From Orlajensenia sp037404875 (GTDB taxonomy: Bacteria > Actinomycetota > Actinomycetes > Actinomycetales > Microbacteriaceae): a stretch of DNA of 64,000 bases. Below, one piece after another: positions 59,784-64,000 of the stretch; within the stretch, counting starts at the first letter, position 1; every line of letters starts with the position of its first letter. The DNA lies in the NCBI RefSeq assembly GCF_037404875.1, contig NZ_JBBELO010000019.1:62001-126000 (forward strand), written 5' to 3'. The notes under the pieces were generated by a model that saw only the letters and a list, made by a program, of their open reading frames with translations, ran no database searches and had not been told where the DNA came from. Both the position numbers and the translations under genes were made by a program.

Positions 59784-60844
59784 AGCTCGTTCTGGCGCGG
59801 GATGACGACCTGCTTGATGATCAGCAGGATCGACGCCGCCACCGGAATGGCGATCAGGGCTCCGAGCAGGCCGAGCAGCGACCCTCCCGCCAACGCGGCG
59901 ATGACCACGACCGCGCCGGGCACCGACACCGCCCTGCTCATGATGCGCGGGGAGAGCACGTATGCCTCCACCTGCATGTAGATGGCGTAGTAGATCGCGG
60001 CAGCCAGAGCGGTGGGGATCGACCCGAGCCCTGGGATGAGGCAGACGAGCACGATGATGATCGATCCCGAGAGCGTGCCGACCAGCGGGATGATCGAGAA
60101 GAAGAACGCCAGGAACGCCAGCACCGCAGGGAACGGCGCCTGGATGATGGTCAGATAGATGAAGCTGAGCACGCCGTTGATGAGGCCGAGGCTGGCCTGC
60201 CCCATCACGAATCGGCCGACGGATGCGGTGATCTGCTCGGTGAGGTCGGCGAACCGCTCGCGCTTGGACGCCGGCACGAGCTGATAGGTCGCGCGCTTCA
60301 TCGTGCCGAGCGACGCGGCGAAGTACAGCATGAGGATGAGCACGATGATGACGGCGAACACGCCGGATCCGATCGCGAGGCCGACGCTCAGCACGCCGCC
60401 CGCGAGGGCGCCGATCTTCGTCGGGTCGTTGACGAAGTCGTTGACGGCGGTCTCGACGTTCTGGGCGATCTCGTCGATCTTCAATGCCGGGAACTGCTGC
60501 TGCAGCTGTTTGACGAGGTCACCGCTCGTGATCGCGTCGACGATGCGCGGAATCTGGTCGATGAGCTTCGAGGTCTCGCTCACGATGATGGGCACGACGA
60601 GCAGCACGAGACCGGCGATCAAGGCGAGCAGCACGACGAGCACGATGAGGATCGCGGCCCACCGCGGAATGCGCTTGCGCTCCAGCCAGCTGATGATCGG
60701 GTCCAGCCCGAGGGCGAGGAAGAGCGCCGCTCCGATGTAGGTCAGGATGGTGGAGAGCTGCGTGATCGAGACGAGGATCAGGAAACCCAGGCCGACTCCG
60801 AGCGTTCCGATCAGTCCGAGGCGAAAGGCGTTGTGGATCTTCAT
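59780..60844 (-). CDS. AI-2E/PerM family membrane protein
   Basis: A 354-residue permease-like protein of the PerM/AI-2E transporter family with about seven or eight membrane helices. The block LNGVLSFIYLTIIQAPFPAVLAFLAFFFSIIPLVGTLSG (as GLINGVLSF and SIIPLVGTLSG) and the C-terminal VEAYVLSPRIMSRAV are characteristic. Members export small molecules or sodium; the substrate here is unknown. GGAG precedes the ATG. Confidence 0.88.
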   Translation of the reverse strand: MKIHNAFRLGLIGTLGVGLGFLILVSITQLSTILTYIGAALFLALGLDPIISWLERKRIPRWAAILIVLVVLLALIAGLVLLVVPIIVSETSKLIDQIPRIVDAITSGDLVKQLQQQFPALKIDEIAQNVETAVNDFVNDPTKIGALAGGVLSVGLAIGSGVFAVIIVLILMLYFAASLGTMKRATYQLVPASKRERFADLTEQITASVGRFVMGQASLGLINGVLSFIYLTIIQAPFPAVLAFLAFFFSIIPLVGTLSGSIIIVLVCLIPGLGSIPTALAAAIYYAIYMQVEAYVLSPRIMSRAVSVPGAVVVIAALAGGSLLGLLGALIAIPVAASILLIIKQVVIPRQNEL

Positions 60845-60874
60845 CGGTGCAGCTCCATCCGAGGGTGTCGACTC

Positions 60875-60880
60875 AGACTA
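60875..60880 (-). promoter_or_regulatory. -10 box of the PerM-type gene
   Basis: On the minus strand this reads TAGTCT, with a leader of about 24 nt that carries GGAG. Confidence 0.4.
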
Positions 60881-60909
60881 CCGGCCGTTGCGTGCCTCAC
60901 TGGGAGCGC

Positions 60910-62523
60910 TCACTCGGTGTCGGCGACGACCTGTTCCGCCTGGGTGAGAACCCCGCGCAGGCTTTCGAAGTAGCCGGCGATGGCGTCGCGTTCGATCCGG
61001 ATCTGCGAGAGGCGATCCTCGGCGTCGGCGACGAGCAGGCGGGTGCGCTCATCGGCCTCGTCGATGCGAGCCTTGGCGTCGTCCTCGGCGCGGGCGAGAA
61101 GGGCGGAAGCCTCCTCCTCGGCCTTCTCGCGCAGCGCCTTGGCATCGGCCTTGGCGCCCGTGTCGAGGCGGTCGGCCTCGGCGCGGGAATCGTTGGTGCG
61201 CGCGATCGCCGCGGCGAGCTGCGCGTTGGCATCGTCGAGGTACTTCTGGGTCTGGGCGACGGCCTCCTGGTGACGGGAGAGGTGGTCCTGCTCCGCCTCG
61301 TCGCGCCGCGCCTTCAGCTCGACGTCGAGGTCGATGCGGGCCTGCTCGATCTCACGGCGCAGGCGTGCCAGGTCGTGATCGGTCTTCTTGCGCATGGCGC
61401 CGAGCTGGTTCTCGAGGTCGATGCGCGCCTGCTCGGCGTCGGCTTCGAAGTCGGCCTTGGCCTGTTCGTGCTCGAGCGTGAAGTCGGCACGGGACTGCTC
61501 GATGTCGGCGTCGTGGCGTGCGTGGGCCCGGGCGAGTTCGTGCTCGAGCTTCTGCTTGGCCGTCTCGGAGAGGCGGCCCAGGTCGGTCGCGGACTGCTCG
61601 CGCTCGAGTGCCAGCTCGGCACGGGCGGCATCGATCTCGCGGTCCAGGTCGGTGCGGCGCTGCTCGAGCTCGTGCTCGAGCGCCACGCGCGCCTCGGCCG
61701 TCTCGGCCTCGATGTGCTGTCGCGCCTCCGCGGTCTCACGCGCGAGGTCGAGGCGCGCCTGCTCGGTCTCGGCAGCGAGGTCCAGGCGCACCTGCTCGCT
61801 CTCGCGCGCGAGGTCCGCGCGGGCCTGGTCGAGCTCGAGCGCCACCTCGGCGCGGGTCTGCTCCGTCTCGCGCGAGAGGTTGGCCGCGGCATCCCTGGCC
61901 TCCGACGCCTCGCGCTCGGCGACGACACGCACCTCGGCGGCCTCACGTTCGGCCTCGGCGCGGATCGCAGCGGTCTCGCGCTTGGCCGTCGCACGCAGCT
62001 CGGCTGCCTCGGTGGCAACGGCGCCGCGGATGGCGGCAGCGTCGCGCGTGGCGTCCTGGGTGAGCATCTCGGCGGCGTCGCCCGCACGGGTGAGGATCTC
62101 GTCGGCCTCGATGCGGGCGGACTCCAGCAGGCGCCCGGCCTTCGCCCGGGCCTCGCCGAGGGTGCGCTCGGCGTGCTCGCCGGCGTCGCGGCGCATCTTC
62201 TCGACGTCTGAGCTCGCCGACGTGCGCAGCTTCTCGGCATCGATGTCGGCCTGGGCGATCAGCCGCGTGGACTGCTCCTCGGCGACGCGCAGGGTGTTCT
62301 CGAGCTTGGTGCCGAGTCCCGTGAACGTCGGGCTTCCGACCTCCTCGAGTTCAGCGGTCAGTTCATCGATGCGATTGTTCAGGCGCTTGACCTGGGCGGC
62401 GGCCTCGTTCGAGCGGTCGTTCGCGCTGATGACCTCGCGTCGCAGGGTCTGCAGGGCCTTCTCGACCTCGTCGCGGTCGTACCCGCGGAAGACCTGCGTG
62501 AACTCTGTCTCTTCGCCTGCCAC
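60910..62523 (-). CDS. Long coiled-coil protein with an N-terminal DivIVA domain
   Basis: A 537-residue protein. The first 35 residues (TQVFRGYDRDEVEKALQTLRRE) form a DivIVA-type membrane-binding turn. The rest is an almost unbroken coiled coil rich in Ala, Glu, Arg and Gln, with many repeats such as EREAAEVRVVAEREASEARDAA and RDLARETEQARLDL-like units. It resembles the pole-organising coiled-coil proteins of actinobacteria (Scy/FilP type). The GTG at 62523 follows AAGGAG by 6 nt. It probably organises the pole or divisome; this is inference. Confidence 0.82.
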   Translation of the reverse strand: MAGEETEFTQVFRGYDRDEVEKALQTLRREVISANDRSNEAAAQVKRLNNRIDELTAELEEVGSPTFTGLGTKLENTLRVAEEQSTRLIAQADIDAEKLRTSASSDVEKMRRDAGEHAERTLGEARAKAGRLLESARIEADEILTRAGDAAEMLTQDATRDAAAIRGAVATEAAELRATAKRETAAIRAEAEREAAEVRVVAEREASEARDAAANLSRETEQTRAEVALELDQARADLARESEQVRLDLAAETEQARLDLARETAEARQHIEAETAEARVALEHELEQRRTDLDREIDAARAELALEREQSATDLGRLSETAKQKLEHELARAHARHDADIEQSRADFTLEHEQAKADFEADAEQARIDLENQLGAMRKKTDHDLARLRREIEQARIDLDVELKARRDEAEQDHLSRHQEAVAQTQKYLDDANAQLAAAIARTNDSRAEADRLDTGAKADAKALREKAEEEASALLARAEDDAKARIDEADERTRLLVADAEDRLSQIRIERDAIAGYFESLRGVLTQAEQVVADTE

Positions 62524-62567
62524 ATCTGCTCCTTCGTCGGACGCGGAACTGCACGCGCCGAGACCCG

Positions 62568-62573
62568 ATACTA
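62568..62573 (-). promoter_or_regulatory. -10 box of the coiled-coil gene
   Basis: On the minus strand this reads TAGTAT, with a leader of about 38 nt that ends in AAGGAG. Confidence 0.45.
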
Positions 62574-62651
62574 GTGGGCGGAGCGGGATGGCCTTGAACC
62601 GCGAACACGGGCCATTCAGCGTCCATGGAGGCCGCGCCCAGCGTGATCGGA

Positions 62652-62657
62652 TAGCCT
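62652..62657 (+). promoter_or_regulatory. -10 box of the last membrane protein gene
   Basis: TAGCCT predicts a start near 62664 and a leader of about 117 nt before the GTG at 62781. The divergent gap 62524-62780 holds both promoters and no clear gene; a 43-codon frame from the ATG at 62659 has no coding character. Confidence 0.4.
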
Positions 62658-62780
62658 GATGTGTCTGTGTCTGCCGCCGGGGGCCCGATGTCCGAGCCCC
62701 GAGTGCAGGCCCGATGGCCCGCCCGGACCCGTCCGAGACGTGGGACCTCGCGGCCTCGGCGGCCCTGGAGGAGAGATTTC

Positions 62781-64000
62781 GTGCGATTCGTTCTAGCCAT
62801 CGCGGCATTCGTCGTCGCGGCAGCGATGATCGCGCTGGGCATCGCCCAGCGCACCGTGCTGCTCGAGGCCTCGAGCGTGAGCATGTCGGCACGCGTGACC
62901 GACGAGGCCCCGTACGCCGTCATCGATTCGGCAACGCTGCGCAGTCATCCCGGTGCCCAGACCGTCACCGTGAGCGGCGCCCCGACGACCTTCCTCGCCC
63001 TCGGCCGCACCGCCGACGTGGCCGCCTGGATCGGTGACGAGACCTCATCGACCATCGGCTACGACGCCAAGAAGCGCACGCTCGTCGTGAGCACGGATGC
63101 CGCGACCACGGCTCCCACGAGTACGCCGACGGCGACGCCGACTCCCGCCACGCCCGCAACGCCCGCACCGACCGCCGACGCGGCGCCTGCGAGCGCCAAC
63201 CCCGAGGGCAGCGACCTGTGGCTCGATGAGTACACCGGTAAGAAGAGCCTGACCGCCCAGGTGAACGTTCCGGACGGGTACGCGCTGCTCGTGGCCTCCG
63301 ATGGCACCAAGCCGGCGCCGACGAGCGTGCGCATCACCTGGCCGCTCGACAACTCCACCCCGTGGGCCGGCCCGCTCATCCTCGGCGGCATCATCCTCCT
63401 CGTGGTCGGCCTGATCAGCTACATCTGGGCGATCCTGCACCTGCGGCGCTCCCGTCGCCCGCGCCGCAACATGCCGAAGGGTCCTCGCCGGCCGCGGCTG
63501 CCCCGCGCGCCGCGTCCGAAGACCATCAAGGAGGTCACGGCGAGCCCCGACAAGCGTGCGCTCGGACGGGCTCCGCGCCTCGCGGTCCTGCCCGTCGCCC
63601 TCATCGGCGCGCTCGCTCTCTCGGGATGCTCTGCCGACTTCTGGCCGGGGGCGGCGCCGTCCACTGCTCCCGCGGCTTCGGCATCCGCCAGCCCGACGAC
63701 CACTGCCGACCCGACGGGTGAGGCGCTGAAGCCCCCCGCCGTCACGGTTCCGCAGCTCGAGCGCATCGTGCGCAAGATCGCGGTGGTCGCGGCCGACTCC
63801 GACGCGAAGCTCGACCTCGACACGCTGAAGACCCGGTTCGCCGGGCCCGCCCTCGAGCTGCGCGAGGCCAACTACAAGGTGCGCTCGACGCTCGCGGAGT
63901 ACCCGGCGCCCGATGCCATCCCGGCCGCGCCCGTCGAGCTCACCGTTCCGCAGCAGACGGATTCCTGGCCGCGCGTGGTCATGACGGTCATCCAGAACAA
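62781..64000 (+). CDS. Actinobacterial membrane protein, open at the window end
   Basis: An open frame of at least 406 codons with coding-type third positions, continuing past base 64000. The GTG follows GGAGGAGAG. It has an N-terminal membrane segment (VLAIAAFVVAAAMIALGIA), an extracytoplasmic part with a Thr/Pro/Ala-rich linker near residues 110-135, and a second segment (ILGGIIILLVVGLISYIWAIL-like, near 200). A basic cytoplasmic stretch follows, then a third hydrophobic segment ending LALSGCSADF (about 275-285), which looks like an internal lipobox. I do not recognise a catalytic motif. Confidence 0.8.
   Translation, partial: MRFVLAIAAFVVAAAMIALGIAQRTVLLEASSVSMSARVTDEAPYAVIDSATLRSHPGAQTVTVSGAPTTFLALGRTADVAAWIGDETSSTIGYDAKKRTLVVSTDAATTAPTSTPTATPTPATPATPAPTADAAPASANPEGSDLWLDEYTGKKSLTAQVNVPDGYALLVASDGTKPAPTSVRITWPLDNSTPWAGPLILGGIILLVVGLISYIWAILHLRRSRRPRRNMPKGPRRPRLPRAPRPKTIKEVTASPDKRALGRAPRLAVLPVALIGALALSGCSADFWPGAAPSTAPAASASASPTTTADPTGEALKPPAVTVPQLERIVRKIAVVAADSDAKLDLDTLKTRFAGPALELREANYKVRSTLAEYPAPDAIPAAPVELTVPQQTDSWPRVVMTVIQN

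Noticed and set aside
62659..62790. Possible 43-codon leaderless gene right after TAGCCT.
   Set aside because: The translation is Pro/Gly/Arg/Cys-rich with no coding pattern. The region is better read as the leader of the 62781 gene.
1..64000. CRISPR arrays, rRNA and tRNA genes.
   Set aside because: No regularly spaced identical repeats with unique spacers, no rRNA blocks and no cloverleaf were seen. The 66-bp periodic cluster at 23.4 kb has only two exact units.

Overview
The window is chromosomal DNA of a high-GC actinobacterium, most likely a member of the Microbacteriaceae. This rests on the very high GC of the core genes, the gene orders (leuCD-murA-plsC-gpsA-ddl; yceD-rpmF-rnc-mutM-smc-ftsY-ffh; rpsP-khpA-rimM-trmD; rplS-lepB-rnhB-DUF2469-yraN-yifB-dprA-xerC; rpsB-tsf-pyrH-frr-cdsA), an F420-type oxidoreductase, and many start codons preceded at a fixed short distance by a TANNNT -10 box, which indicates leaderless mRNAs. 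Almost all of it is housekeeping DNA, densely packed, with many ATGA or TGATG stop/start overlaps.

Layout. 1-5.5 kb: end of leuC, leuD, murA, plsC, gpsA and ddl (leucine, peptidoglycan precursor and phospholipid synthesis). 5.5-10.7 kb: a DUF3515 lipoprotein and thiL fired from one shared bidirectional -10 element, then rsmD, recG and coaD. 10.7-15.4 kb: a MoxR ATPase / DUF58 / membrane transglutaminase operon. 15.4-28.1 kb: yceD, rpmF, rnc, mutM, a tandem GNAT, smc, a VOC protein, a FAD-linked oxidase, ftsY, DUF2004 and ffh. 28.2-31.7 kb: an F420-type oxidoreductase, a GH1 glucosidase and a YbdK-type glutamate-cysteine ligase.

Accessory region. About 31.8-36.4 kb is a small integrated element of lower GC, inserted between ybdK and rpsP. 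It carries a TcmP / Gp37-Gp68 three-cysteine gene pair, an HNH nuclease gene broken by two frameshifts, a small C2H2-like protein and an aberrant integrase. The integrase keeps the first half of a tyrosine recombinase but ends in a serine-recombinase-type helix-turn-helix and has no catalytic tyrosine. TTGGCAAG-type repeats and a 10-bp direct repeat lie at both ends. This is the most unusual part of the window, and the TcmP/Gp37-Gp68 pair is the best candidate for an uncharacterised system.

36.5-64 kb: rpsP-khpA-rimM-trmD, a CbiX-like protein, map, a membrane protein, an MprF-like lysyltransferase with a membrane esterase, rplS, lepB, rnhB, DUF2469, yraN-yifB-dprA, a phosphoesterase, xerC, an M23 peptidase, rpsB-tsf, pyrH-frr-cdsA, a duplicated DivIVA-like protein, a lytic-transglycosylase-like protein, a small zinc-ribbon-like protein, an alpha/beta hydrolase, a PerM-type permease, a long DivIVA-domain coiled-coil protein, and a membrane protein that runs off the end of the window.

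Other non-coding structure: two copies of a nested palindrome, each between convergent genes; a degenerate repeat cluster at 23.36-23.58 kb; two strong intrinsic terminators; and a hairpin that buries the yraN ribosome binding site. I saw no tRNA, rRNA or CRISPR array.
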